A stretch of DNA of 41,459 nucleotides from NCBI GenBank assembly GCA_002470275.1, contig DKNY01000010.1, forward strand, positions 1,198 to 42,656, read 5' to 3'. Shown here piece after piece: positions 34,027 through 41,459 of the stretch (its first letter is position 1; each line of letters opens with the position of its first letter). Below the pieces are notes generated by a model, which saw only the letters and a list, made by a program, of their open reading frames with translations, was not told the DNA's origin and did not search any database. Position numbers and translations under genes: made by a program. The DNA is from Gammaproteobacteria bacterium UBA7376. Its GTDB lineage: Bacteria; Pseudomonadota; Gammaproteobacteria; Pseudomonadales; Azotimanducaceae.

Positions 34027-34503
34027 ATGATCTATACGTTACCGGGCCGACTTATTTTTGCGGCAGCAACGCTGCTGCTGGTGTTTTGGCTTTTTTGGCG
34101 AAGCTGCCCCTGCGAGCTTGTGGCGGGTCCGGCCTTGCCGGGTCCGGTGAATACCGAGCAGATTGCGGACTGGGGCTTTGCCAACACTGCCGGGGTGTGC
34201 CAACTGGAGGTAGGTCGCTGGATACCGCTGTCAGTTAACCTGGGCTGTATGGCGGACGCTCAAGGGCACCTGTACATCAGCTGCTGGGTCTGTGAGAGGA
34301 CGTACTAGTCAGCGCGGGCGCTGAGAGATCCCGATGCGCGCATCCGCATCGCTGGGCAGGTCTATCCTGTACGGCTGCGTCGCGTAACAGACCCAAACAT
34401 CCTCGATCAAGCCTGGCAGGCTCGCACGGACAAAACAGGATTTGGCCGAGGGGAAACGCGACCAGACCATTGGTGGTCCTTTGTTGCGACCTCGCGTGGT
34501 TAG
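34027..34503 (+). pseudogene. Membrane-anchored protein interrupted by an in-frame TAG
   Basis: The first segment (34027-34308) encodes 93 residues with an N-terminal membrane anchor (RLIFAAATLLLVFWLFW). The frame stops at TAG 34306-34308 and then continues in the same phase for 64 codons to the TAG at 34501-34503. The downstream part reads as a well-formed soluble domain: RDPDARIRIAGQVYPVRLRRVTDP, then WWSFVATSRG. The whole (158 residues) resembles split-barrel FMN/deazaflavin-like proteins in layout, though I do not recognise the exact family. One base change of TGG to TAG would explain the break; readthrough, sequencing error or a truncated functional form are the alternatives. GGACCAAGAG precedes the ATG. 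Confidence 0.7.
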
Positions 34504-34518
34504 GCGACCCCAAAAACG

Positions 34519-35319
34519 CTAAGTAGGCTCGTGAAACATAGAGGTACGTCCCGCGTCCACGACTAGGTCGTGACAGTTGACGAAACGGCCCGCATCGCTA
34601 GCCAGGTATAGGGCCGCCTCGGCAATATCCCGCGCTTCTCCCGTCTTGCCTAGGGGCACGGATTTAGCCAGATTTTGCTCCAGCTTAGCCATTTTGCGGG
34701 CGTTGTCCTCGTCAGATAGGGTGTTTGCCCTGGCGGATCCGCCCCAAAAGATAGGCGTGGCGATGGCCCCGGGAGAAATCGAGTTGACGCGGATGTTGAA
34801 TGGCCCAAGCTCGATCCCCGCCATTCGCGTGTAATGCGTCACGCCTGCCTTGAGGGCTGAATAGAGTGGATCACCCTGGCGATACCTCAACCCTGCGATG
34901 CTGGAGTTGTTGATGATGCAACCTCCCCCGCTGGCCTTCATGGGCTCGATGGCGTAGCGGGTGCCGAGCACGACGCTGGAGAACAGCAGCTTGACGCCAT
35001 AGTCAATGTGGGCCTGGCTCAGGGCATCAATGGGTGCCCCAACGGGACCGCCTGCGTTGTTAAATAGGATATCTAGTTTGCCCATTTCACTGCAGGTAAA
35101 GGCCACGGTGTCACGGATCGCCTCTTCGTCGGTGATATCTGCCTCGAAGTAGCGGGCCTTGTTTCCGAGTTCTGCAACCAGCGCCTGTCCTTTTTCGACT
35201 GACCGCCCGGAGATAACAACTTGGGCCCCCTCCTGAATGAATAAGGCTGCCGTGGCTGCCCCAATACCGCTGGTGCCGCCGGTGATGAGCGCCACCCGAC
35301 CCTGCAATCGTCCCGTCAT
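34519..35319 (-). CDS. Short-chain dehydrogenase/reductase (SDR)
   Basis: Starting at the ATG at 35319 behind AGGAAGGGG, 266 residues. NAD(P)-binding TGGTSGIG at 13-20, NNAGGPVG near 87-94, and the catalytic Ser 140, Tyr 153 and Lys 157 (YSALK) are intact. ARANTLSDEDNARKMAKLEQN is an unusual polar loop before the C-terminal substrate-lid. The stop lies 15 bases from the end of the TAG-interrupted gene, with which it is convergent. It is divergent from the GPH symporter. Substrate unknown. Confidence 0.92.
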   Translation of the reverse strand: MTGRLQGRVALITGGTSGIGAATAALFIQEGAQVVISGRSVEKGQALVAELGNKARYFEADITDEEAIRDTVAFTCSEMGKLDILFNNAGGPVGAPIDALSQAHIDYGVKLLFSSVVLGTRYAIEPMKASGGGCIINNSSIAGLRYRQGDPLYSALKAGVTHYTRMAGIELGPFNIRVNSISPGAIATPIFWGGSARANTLSDEDNARKMAKLEQNLAKSVPLGKTGEARDIAEAALYLASDAGRFVNCHDLVVDAGRTSMFHEPT

Positions 35320-35552
35320 ATCATTCCCCTTCCTGCACACTGATTTCCCTGCGGTGTAGTCGCAGAGCCGCCAGTCTAAGGGTTCCGCGTGTGGCTCGGT
35401 AGTTCAAGGGTTCCTCGAGCAGCCTCTAAATCGTCATTGCATCTGCCCTAGCCCCTTGGCAGTCTGTACCGGCGAGGGGGAATGCTGGCCTGGGCATTGA
35501 GGTGCTGACTCGCAGGTTAGGAGGGTCGCGCAGAGTCAAGGGGAGAGAACCT

Positions 35553-36983
35553 GTGTCAGATGCAAAGCAGCTTACCAAGCAAGTGCCGGTATGGAGCAAA
35601 GTAGCCTACGGATTCGGGTCCGTCGCCTACGGCGTCAAAGACAACGGCTTTAACTATTTCTTCCTGATTTTTTACAGTCAGGTCATGGGCGTCGACGCTT
35701 ACCTTGTGGCGCTCGCGCTTATGATCGCCATGGGCGTAGATGCGCTAAGCGACCCCCTGATCGGGTATTTTTCCGATAACACTCGCTCCCGCTGGGGCCG
35801 GCGGCACCCCTATATGTACTTTGCCGCGATTCCTGTTTCCATAGCCTATTACTTGATGTGGAACCCACCGGGGTCACTGGAGGGCAATGATCTTTTTCCC
35901 TTTATCGTGACCGTGGCTATTTTAGTTAGAACGCTGATCACCCTGTACGAGATTCCCAGCTCGGCTCTCGTGGCTGAGATGACCGATGACTATGATGAGC
36001 GGACGAGCATGCTCAGCTATCGATACTTTTTCGGCTGGACGGGGGGAACCATCATGAGCGCCCTTGCCCTCGCCTTTCTGCTGGTGCCCACGGAGGAGAT
36101 CAAGGACGGGATGTTCAATGTGGCCGGCCACGGGCAAGTCGGGTTTGTGGCAGCCTGCGTCATCTTTACCGCCATTATATGTTCGGCTCTGGGGACACAT
36201 CGCCAGATTCCAAACCTTAACCCGCCGCCCCCAAAGCGAAAGATGACGATTAAGCGCATTTACGGGGAAATTTTTGAAACCCTGGCCACAGGCTCCTTTG
36301 CGGCGTTATTTGTCTCCGCTCTATTTGGTTCCATAGCCACAGGCGTTGCCGCAGGCCTCAGCTACTACATCTCTACCTTTTATTGGGAATTCACCACGCA
36401 GGAAATCGGAATTTTATCCATCACCGTGGTTTTGTCCGCGCTGATTGGGTTCTTGCTTGCCCCCATCGTTTCGCGAAAAATTGGAAAGCGAAAGGGGGCC
36501 ATGGCCGTGGGCATTCTGGCCTTTACCATCAACCCCTTACCCATTGTGTTGCGCATGCTGGGGTGGATGCCAGAAAACGGGGACCCCATGCTGTTCCCCA
36601 TCATATTGATCGTTAACACCCTGGATGTGGGGCTGATCGTCACCTATCAGATTTTGGCCGCGTCCATGATCGCCGATCTGGTGGAGGACAGTGAAATTCG
36701 AACGGCCAGAAGATCAGAGGGTGTGTTTTTCGCCTCGGTCACCTTTGTACGTAAAGTCGTTCAAGGATTTGGCGCCATGATGGCCGCAACCATTCTGACG
36801 CTTTCTGAATTTCCCGTGGGCGCAACGCCAGGCACAGTACCTGAGGAAGCGCTAATCACCTTTGCCCTGTACTACGTCCCTACCGTCTTTACCGTGTGGA
36901 TGCTGATGATCTTTAGTATTTCTTTTTATCAGGTTGATCGCGAAAAGCATCAGCAGAATTTGGAGAGCCTGGGGCGTCGGTAA
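35553..36983 (+). CDS. GPH-family (MelB-like) sodium/proton symporter
   Basis: The frame opens at 35502, but GGGGAGAG before a GTG at 35553 (VSDAKQLT) marks the likely start, giving 476 residues. The twelve-segment glycoside-pentoside-hexuronide cation symporter pattern is clear: KDNGFNYFFLIFYSQVMG in helix I/II, DALSDPLIGYFSDNTRSRWGRRHP between helices II and III, and DDYDERTSMLSYR. The substrate may be a glycoside, but members also carry other organic solutes. It is divergent from the SDR. Confidence 0.9.
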   Translation: MSDAKQLTKQVPVWSKVAYGFGSVAYGVKDNGFNYFFLIFYSQVMGVDAYLVALALMIAMGVDALSDPLIGYFSDNTRSRWGRRHPYMYFAAIPVSIAYYLMWNPPGSLEGNDLFPFIVTVAILVRTLITLYEIPSSALVAEMTDDYDERTSMLSYRYFFGWTGGTIMSALALAFLLVPTEEIKDGMFNVAGHGQVGFVAACVIFTAIICSALGTHRQIPNLNPPPPKRKMTIKRIYGEIFETLATGSFAALFVSALFGSIATGVAAGLSYYISTFYWEFTTQEIGILSITVVLSALIGFLLAPIVSRKIGKRKGAMAVGILAFTINPLPIVLRMLGWMPENGDPMLFPIILIVNTLDVGLIVTYQILAASMIADLVEDSEIRTARRSEGVFFASVTFVRKVVQGFGAMMAATILTLSEFPVGATPGTVPEEALITFALYYVPTVFTVWMLMIFSISFYQVDREKHQQNLESLGRR

Positions 36984-37220
36984 TGGCGCGCGGGCGACCA
37001 CGGCAGGAGGCCGCCAATCCAGAGCTTTGCGTCCCCAGGGTGGGGTGCCGGGGTCTGCAGCAGGGCCAAAAATATCCTGGCAGTCCACGAAAAGGCCCGA
37101 TCATTCACGGGTTAGGCAAGGATTGGGCTTATTCGTTTAAACAGATATTCATATTTGGAGCGTAGCGTTTAGAGGGCGTTTCGCGGCCGCGCCCACGGCC
37201 CCGGTCAGAGAGGGATAAGT

Positions 37221-37655
37221 ATGAATTTTCAGGCGGATGGTGAAACCATCCTGATCGTCTGTACCGGCAATTCTTGCCGCTCCATCATGGCCGAGGCCAT
37301 GATTAATCAGCTGGCTGCTGGCCGCCTGAGCGCCTTCAGCGCCGGTAGTGCGCCCACTGGCGTTGTCCACCCAGATGCCATTCGATGCCTACAGCGCCAT
37401 GGCTACGACGTTCAGCTCCCCAGAAGCAAATCCTGGGACGAATTTCGCGGCACGGCCTTTGACTACCTGGTCACCGTTTGCGATGGGGCTGCGGGGGAAG
37501 TCTGTCCCGTCATCTGCACAGAGACGAAGCGGCTGCACTGGAGTATTCCTGATCCTGCCCAGGCCCAGGGTTCTGCACAGGAGCTGGACTGCGTTTTTGA
37601 CGGCGCATTGAGGCTACTCGAGGGCCATATTGAGAGCTTCTTGAGAGTCAGTTAG
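37221..37655 (+). CDS. Low-molecular-weight phosphatase fold protein, ArsC-like
   Basis: A 144-residue protein with the CX5R active-site loop CTGNSCRS (Cys 14, Arg 20) and the late general-acid region HWSIPDPA, the pattern of thioredoxin-coupled arsenate reductases and LMW protein tyrosine phosphatases. The HWxxxDPA element favours the arsenate-reductase branch. Cys occurs inside the loop (NSCRS), which is unusual, and further cysteines lie near 85-100 (GEVCPVICTE). AGGGATAAGT precedes the ATG. No arsB, acr3 or arsR is adjacent, so arsenic resistance is not proven. Confidence 0.85.
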   Translation: MNFQADGETILIVCTGNSCRSIMAEAMINQLAAGRLSAFSAGSAPTGVVHPDAIRCLQRHGYDVQLPRSKSWDEFRGTAFDYLVTVCDGAAGEVCPVICTETKRLHWSIPDPAQAQGSAQELDCVFDGALRLLEGHIESFLRVS

Positions 37656-37674
37656 CCCTCTGTTTGAAAAGACG

Positions 37675-38292
37675 CTAATTCGGTAGCTCTGCCTGGTTGA
37701 GCTGCTGATGAAACGGATCGTCCTCAGCCTCACGGTGCCATTGATACTCGGTATAGCGAGCGACCCGGTCGGCCCTCGCCGCACCGAAAAGACGCTCAAT
37801 GATAGCGAGGGCCATATCGGTGCCTGCGGAGACCCCTGAGGAGGTGACGTATTGGCCCGCGTCCACCCACCGAGCGGTGGTGATCCAATCTACTGCGTCA
37901 CTTTGGTTTTTAGCCAGATCAAAGAACATTTTATTGGAGGTGGCTGAGAGACCATCTAATAGGCCCGCCCTGGCTAATAAAGCAGAACCCGAACAAACGC
38001 TCATGGTGATTTGGGTCGTCGGGCAGCGAGATTGCAAAAAGGCGATCATCGCTTGGTTGTCGAGTTCTGGAAGAGTACCGATGCCCCCTGGAACCAGGAT
38101 CAGGTCAAGGTCGGGCGCATTTTCAAAGGACCACTCTGCCAGGGTAGCAGGCCCAGAATAGGCTCGGATCGGACCCTCTTGTTCCGCCACCGTGGTAATG
38201 CGGAGGTCGTCTCCCAGGCTCCCAAACATCTCCAGCGGACCGTAGACGTCCAGCATTTCAAAGTCTGGATACAAAATAGTGCCTAAGCGCAT
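37675..38292 (-). CDS. DJ-1/PfpI family protein (isonitrile-hydratase-like)
   Basis: A 205-residue class I glutamine-amidotransferase-like protein. The nucleophile elbow is VCSGSALLARAGLLDG with Cys 100, and FEMLDVYGPLEMF near residue 11-23 supplies the Glu that acts with the Cys in isonitrile hydratase (InhA) and related DJ-1 proteins. It lies 12 bases after the stop of the luciferase-like gene and is probably co-transcribed. Function could be isonitrile hydration, or protein/metabolite deglycation; both are inference. Confidence 0.88.
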   Translation of the reverse strand: MRLGTILYPDFEMLDVYGPLEMFGSLGDDLRITTVAEQEGPIRAYSGPATLAEWSFENAPDLDLILVPGGIGTLPELDNQAMIAFLQSRCPTTQITMSVCSGSALLARAGLLDGLSATSNKMFFDLAKNQSDAVDWITTARWVDAGQYVTSSGVSAGTDMALAIIERLFGAARADRVARYTEYQWHREAEDDPFHQQLNQAELPN

Positions 38293-38303
38293 GATCGTTC
38301 TCT

Positions 38304-39374
38304 TTAGGAGGGCGCTCCGGCCGCCCAGGTCTTGCTTTCGCGTCGAATGAGATCTACGGCAGTCTCTAGCGCGGCCGTGCGATCACGCCAATTTTCCCCG
38401 GCGGTGGCGAGCCTAAAGGTATCGACGCCCGCATCCCGGAAAGCCCTTAATCGGGCTTTGACCATATCCTCAGTGCCGATCAGATTGGTCAGCAGCACAA
38501 GCTCTTCAGGCACCCGCTTTACGGCCTGTTCCCGTTTGCCGTCAATCCAGAGCTGCTGTACCGCCTTGGCGTCGTCTTCATAGCCCGCGCGGCAGTAGGC
38601 GTCGTTGTAGAAGTTGGTCTTGGCTGACCCCATGCCGCCAAGGGTAAAGGCCATTGCGGGCTTACGTTCTGCAATCAGGCGCTCTACATCCTCGCTAATC
38701 TCGAAGTAGCCTCCGGTCTGGATATCGATATCGTCCAGCGTGCGCCCGGCCTGGTCGGCCCCGATCTTCAGATCATCGAGAAACACCTGGCCCTGTTCGG
38801 GAAGAAAGCAGGTGCCCAGCCATCCATCTGCGATTTCGCCGGTCATTTGCAGAGACTTGGGTCCTAGGGTTGCCAGGTAGATGGGCAGATTGGGTCGCGG
38901 TGGCTGGGATAGGCGGATGGCCTTACCTTCACCCCCGGGGCGGGGTAACGTGTAGTGCTCCCCAGAAAACTGTAGTTTTTCTCCTGCCAAGGCCTGGCGC
39001 AACACCTGCACGCACTCGCGCATGCGCGATAGCGGCTTAGCGAAGGCGGCTCCGTGAAGGCCCTCGACTACCTGGGGGCCGCTTACCCCAAGGCCTAGAT
39101 TAAAGCGGCCCCGGGATACGGTATCCAAACTCTGGGCGGTCATTGCGATCATAGAGGGAACGCGAGCGCTAATTTGTAGAATGCCGGTCCCCAGGCGAAT
39201 GTTCTGAGTCTGCCCGGCGAGATAGGCCAGCGGCACGATGGCATCCATGCCCCATGCTTCCGCAGACCAGGCTTCATCTACGCCCATTTGATCCGCGGCC
39301 TGGGTATAGGCAACCAGTTGTTCCCAATCTTCGCCGTTGTAGTAGGCCGATCCGATTGAAATTGAAATCCGCAT
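38304..39374 (-). CDS. LLM-class flavin-dependent oxidoreductase
   Basis: A luciferase-like monooxygenase of 356 residues starting at 39374 (GGAGAAGCTCAC before the ATG; the frame opens at 39422). Barrel motifs are VDEAWSAEAWGMDAIVPLAYLAGQTQNIRLGTGI, ARVPSMIAMTAQSLDTVSRGRFNLGLGVSGPQVVEG, and LPIYLATLGPKSLQMTGEIADGW. The cofactor may be FMNH2 or F420; the style is close to F420-dependent types, but no F420 genes are seen. It is followed 11 bases later by the DJ-1/PfpI gene. Confidence 0.9.
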   Translation of the reverse strand: MRISISIGSAYYNGEDWEQLVAYTQAADQMGVDEAWSAEAWGMDAIVPLAYLAGQTQNIRLGTGILQISARVPSMIAMTAQSLDTVSRGRFNLGLGVSGPQVVEGLHGAAFAKPLSRMRECVQVLRQALAGEKLQFSGEHYTLPRPGGEGKAIRLSQPPRPNLPIYLATLGPKSLQMTGEIADGWLGTCFLPEQGQVFLDDLKIGADQAGRTLDDIDIQTGGYFEISEDVERLIAERKPAMAFTLGGMGSAKTNFYNDAYCRAGYEDDAKAVQQLWIDGKREQAVKRVPEELVLLTNLIGTEDMVKARLRAFRDAGVDTFRLATAGENWRDRTAALETAVDLIRRESKTWAAGAPS

Positions 39375-39509
39375 GTGAGCTTCTCCACCCAATGTTGGCC
39401 GCGGGTTAGGGGTGTTTCCCACAGCCCGCGTCTGTGGGTCAGAAAGGTGGGCTGGGAGGACATTGTTGTCAAGGTCCGCGCCGGGCTCCTGATGCGCGTT
39501 GTTGGGGGC

Positions 39510-40631
39510 TCAAAACTCCAGGCGGGTTTCGTTAAGCCGTTTGCGCCGTTTCTCGCTGGCTGTCGCCCTGACCTCGACGCGTCTGTTGGTTTGTATCCGT
39601 AAATCTTCGCCAGGCAGTAGCGGTTGGCTTTGGCCAAAGCTCCGTACCGTGAACTGCTCAGGCGACAGGGTGGTTGCTTCGGTAAGCTGGGCAGCAATTT
39701 TCTTGGCTCGTTTTTCGGCAAGATGCCGGTTGTAACCGTCTTCTCCACTGCTGTCGGTGTGGCCCTCGATGCTTACGTGAGCGTCCGGGTAGCGTTGGGT
39801 AAAGGCCGAGATCGCCTCAATTTTCATGCGGTGTTCCGGTCGAGGGTAGGACGAGTTGTGGTCGAACTCGAAGATTCGAATCAGCTCCATGGGCGTCGTT
39901 ACCTCGATGTAGCAACCCTCCCTGTCAATACCCCTAGAGGGGTCCTCCGTCCTCAGGCATTGGTCGTCGGCGTCCCGAAATTTGTCATGATCGCTGTCCA
40001 CCGGCTGAGATGGGGGTACAGTGCTCTTAGCCACAGGGGGCGTTGCTGACGCCACCTGAGTCGCCGACCCCAACTGAAAAGTGCGCCTCGAAAGTCGAGT
40101 TTGCCCGGGTGGAGTGAATACATGATGCAGGCCGAGCGCCAGGGTTGCATTGACAGTATTGGACTCCCGACCATCAAAGACTCTTACCTCGGTCCTGACG
40201 CTGGTATTTTTCAGCCACCGCCACTTTAGCCCAAGCCCAGCGTTGACCTGCATTTCAGTCTCTTGGCGCCCATCCGAAAAGTCGAAGGTGCCCTCACCCC
40301 CGCCCAGAGTGAAATAGGGTTGAAAGGAGTCGGTCTCTGCGAAATGCAGCAGGACGCCCGCATGCCACTGGCGCACATCCACATCACCAAGGCCATTGCC
40401 GGTCTCGCTATTGCTCCACAGGACAGAGGTCTCTAGGGCCAGGGGGCTATTAAAGCGATATCCGATGGCGATGCCGTAGTTGCTGGCCAGGTCCAGATCA
40501 CTGGCCGCGTTAAAGTCTGTGATCCCGCCCGCGTGGGGGTAAACGGTTGGGCCTTGGGGGTTATTTTGCCCTAGCGCCTCGGTGGTCAGCATGATTGCAA
40601 TGAGCGACAACATTAGGCGATGCCTTGGCAA
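39510..40631 (-). CDS. OmpA-family outer membrane protein
   Basis: A 373-residue protein with a signal peptide (cut probably after ALG). The start is TTG at 40631: GGGAGAAGACTC precedes it, and PRHR there supplies the positive signal-peptide N-region that the internal ATG at 40613 would lack. An eight-strand barrel fills about 30-185 (IAIGYRF, LETSVLW, QWHAGVLLHF, LGLKWRW, ATLALGLHH). A Thr/Pro-rich linker and a thrombospondin-3-like segment (SDHDKFRDADDQ) follow, then a C-terminal OmpA peptidoglycan-binding domain (VSIEGHTDSSGEDGYN). It anchors outer membrane to cell wall. Confidence 0.92.
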   Translation of the reverse strand: MPRHRLMLSLIAIMLTTEALGQNNPQGPTVYPHAGGITDFNAASDLDLASNYGIAIGYRFNSPLALETSVLWSNSETGNGLGDVDVRQWHAGVLLHFAETDSFQPYFTLGGGEGTFDFSDGRQETEMQVNAGLGLKWRWLKNTSVRTEVRVFDGRESNTVNATLALGLHHVFTPPGQTRLSRRTFQLGSATQVASATPPVAKSTVPPSQPVDSDHDKFRDADDQCLRTEDPSRGIDREGCYIEVTTPMELIRIFEFDHNSSYPRPEHRMKIEAISAFTQRYPDAHVSIEGHTDSSGEDGYNRHLAEKRAKKIAAQLTEATTLSPEQFTVRSFGQSQPLLPGEDLRIQTNRRVEVRATASEKRRKRLNETRLEF

Positions 40632-40772
40632 GAGTCTTCTCCCAACAGTGGTCAGGGTAAATCTATCTATGAGCCTCGAGAAAGCTATAAAGACGGTACG
40701 AGCGGCGAGTTAAAGCGGACGAGAGATCCTATTGGATTCTCATCCGCGCCGAGTACGGCCCTGGGCTAAGCC

Positions 40773-41459
40773 CTAGTCAGGAAGTCCCAGAACACGCTTC
40801 GCGATGATGTTCTGCTGCACTTCATTAGTCCCGCCGTAAATGGTGATCGCCCGATCGCGCAACCAACCGCGGGTCGCATCCAGCTCTTCCTCGGAGAATT
40901 CGTCGCTTTCCCAGACCAGGCCCGCAGTGCCGCGCAGCCGGGATTTTAGCTCTGAACCTGATCGAGTAAGCGAGGAGCCTACCAGCTTGAAGATAGACGT
41001 CGCCGCACCGGGTGCACCGGACGACCTGCTCTCTTCCACCACGCGCATGGTTGTTAGAGACAGGGCGCGTTCGTTCATGACCTGGGTCAGAACCTCTTCA
41101 CGCGCTATCGGGTCAAGAATCCTGCCGTTTGCGGCCTCGCCCGCATACTGCTTGGCGATCTTTGCGTAGACATTGACCTTGGCTGCCTTGGGCGCGTCGT
41201 TCTTAGCCTTTTTAGGCCTGCTGCGTGCGGTGGAATTGCGTTCATACTGCAGCAGTCTTTTGCCAACGCTCCATCCCTTGTTAAGTTCGCCGATCAAGTC
41301 TTCGCGTTTGGCGATGGCGTTATCGAAAAAGGTTTCGCAGAAAGGGGAGCTGCCGGAAATCAGCTTGATCGGTTTGACGGTGACGCCGGGTTGATCCATC
41401 GGCAACAGCACGAAGCTAATGCCCTCATGCTTGGGGGCGTCGGGGTCCGTTCGAACTAG
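40773..41459 (-). CDS. Acyl-CoA dehydrogenase, C-terminal part (runs off window)
   Basis: An open minus-strand frame from the right window edge to the TAG at 40773; about 228 residues of the end are visible and the N-terminal third is outside. GISFVLLPMDQPGVTVKPI belongs to the beta-barrel domain and NKGWSVGKRLLQYERNS to the helical one, and the end AITIYGGTNEVQQNIIAKRVLGLPD is the typical C-terminal signature. A lysine-rich insertion (RPKKAKNDAPKAAKVNVYAK, around 65-84 of the visible part) separates the helices. It looks like an alkane/steroid-type ACAD, but substrate is unknown. Confidence 0.93.
   Translation of the reverse strand, partial: LVRTDPDAPKHEGISFVLLPMDQPGVTVKPIKLISGSSPFCETFFDNAIAKREDLIGELNKGWSVGKRLLQYERNSTARSRPKKAKNDAPKAAKVNVYAKIAKQYAGEAANGRILDPIAREEVLTQVMNERALSLTTMRVVEESRSSGAPGAATSIFKLVGSSLTRSGSELKSRLRGTAGLVWESDEFSEEELDATRGWLRDRAITIYGGTNEVQQNIIAKRVLGLPD

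Noticed and set aside
37123..37151. TTGGGC-17-TATTCA as promoter of the ArsC-like gene
   Set aside because: Each half matches the sigma70 consensus in only about half of its positions, so it is not better than chance.
36983..37165. A 60-codon plus-strand frame starting in the symporter stop region (TAATG)
   Set aside because: Its product is Pro/Arg/Gly-rich, unrelated to any family I know, and overlaps nothing coupled; the frame looks like GC-rich chance. The 36984-37220 gap is treated as gene-free.
1..41459. Recoding of TAG as a sense codon, as an explanation of the two interrupted frames
   Set aside because: Many intact genes (exonuclease III, the zinc protease, madM, the acyl-CoA dehydrogenase, the lipoprotein protease) end with TAG at the family-normal length, so TAG is a working stop here.
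1..41459. CRISPR arrays, tRNA/rRNA genes, integrases, transposases, toxin-antitoxin pairs
   Set aside because: Both strands were read for direct repeat-spacer patterns, cloverleaf arms and known protein motifs; none was found.

Overview
The window looks like a moderately GC-rich gammaproteobacterial chromosome, probably a marine heterotroph; no 16S or other phylogenetic marker is present, so this rests on gene style only: Gly-rich lipoprotein serine protease, OmpA-type porin, and many acyl-CoA, dioxygenase and reductase genes. I see no rRNA, tRNA, CRISPR array, insertion sequence, integrase or phage gene. The genes are densely packed, mostly short operons of two to four genes with clear purine-rich ribosome binding sites.

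Layout. 0-4.2 kb: an edge fragment, then an HpcH/HpaI aldolase, a YugP-type membrane zinc protease, exonuclease III and a carotenoid-cleaving oxygenase. 4.2-8.3 kb (minus): omega-amino-acid:pyruvate transaminase, an exported methyltransferase-like protein, then molybdate ABC transporter modB-modC with no modA. 8.4-13.1 kb: enoyl-CoA isomerase-like protein, N-acyl-D-amino-acid deacylase, PhyH-type dioxygenase behind a good sigma70 promoter, and the malonate transporter pair madL-madM. 13.1-16.3 kb: a 1065-residue lipoprotein subtilase whose stop overlaps that of madM. 16.4-19.7 kb: a glyoxalase-like protein, a dienoyl-CoA isomerase, a small membrane protein and a third crotonase. 19.7-22.9 kb: modA and a molybdopterin oxidoreductase, so modA lies about 16 kb from modBC but next to a likely molybdenum user. 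23-26.8 kb: a MHS-type MFS transporter, a structured intergenic stretch, cyclopropane-fatty-acid synthase and a short acyl-CoA-dehydrogenase-like protein. 26.8-34.5 kb: SDR and divergent hotdog-type dehydratase, a possible decayed gene, aldo/keto reductase, TauD-type dioxygenase, a Rieske oxygenase / M50-like protein / 2-keto-4-pentenoate-hydratase-like trio, and a gene broken by one in-frame TAG. 34.5-41.5 kb: SDR, GPH-type symporter, arsenate-reductase-like phosphatase, DJ-1/PfpI protein, luciferase-like flavin monooxygenase, OmpA-family protein and an edge-truncated acyl-CoA dehydrogenase.

The combination (three differently specialised crotonases, two acyl-CoA dehydrogenase-type proteins, three oxygenases, a ring-cleavage-type hydratase, SDR/AKR/LLM redox enzymes, uptake systems and amidohydrolase) suggests a catabolic accessory region for hydrophobic or ring-containing carbon compounds; this is inference and no single substrate can be read from the sequence. 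The items most worth a second look are the in-frame amber in the 34.0-34.5 kb gene, the split mod locus beside a molybdoenzyme lacking Cys in the expected ligand region, the Rieske/M50/hydratase trio, and the cyclopropane synthase / short dehydrogenase pair. I did not find evidence strong enough to claim a wholly new system.
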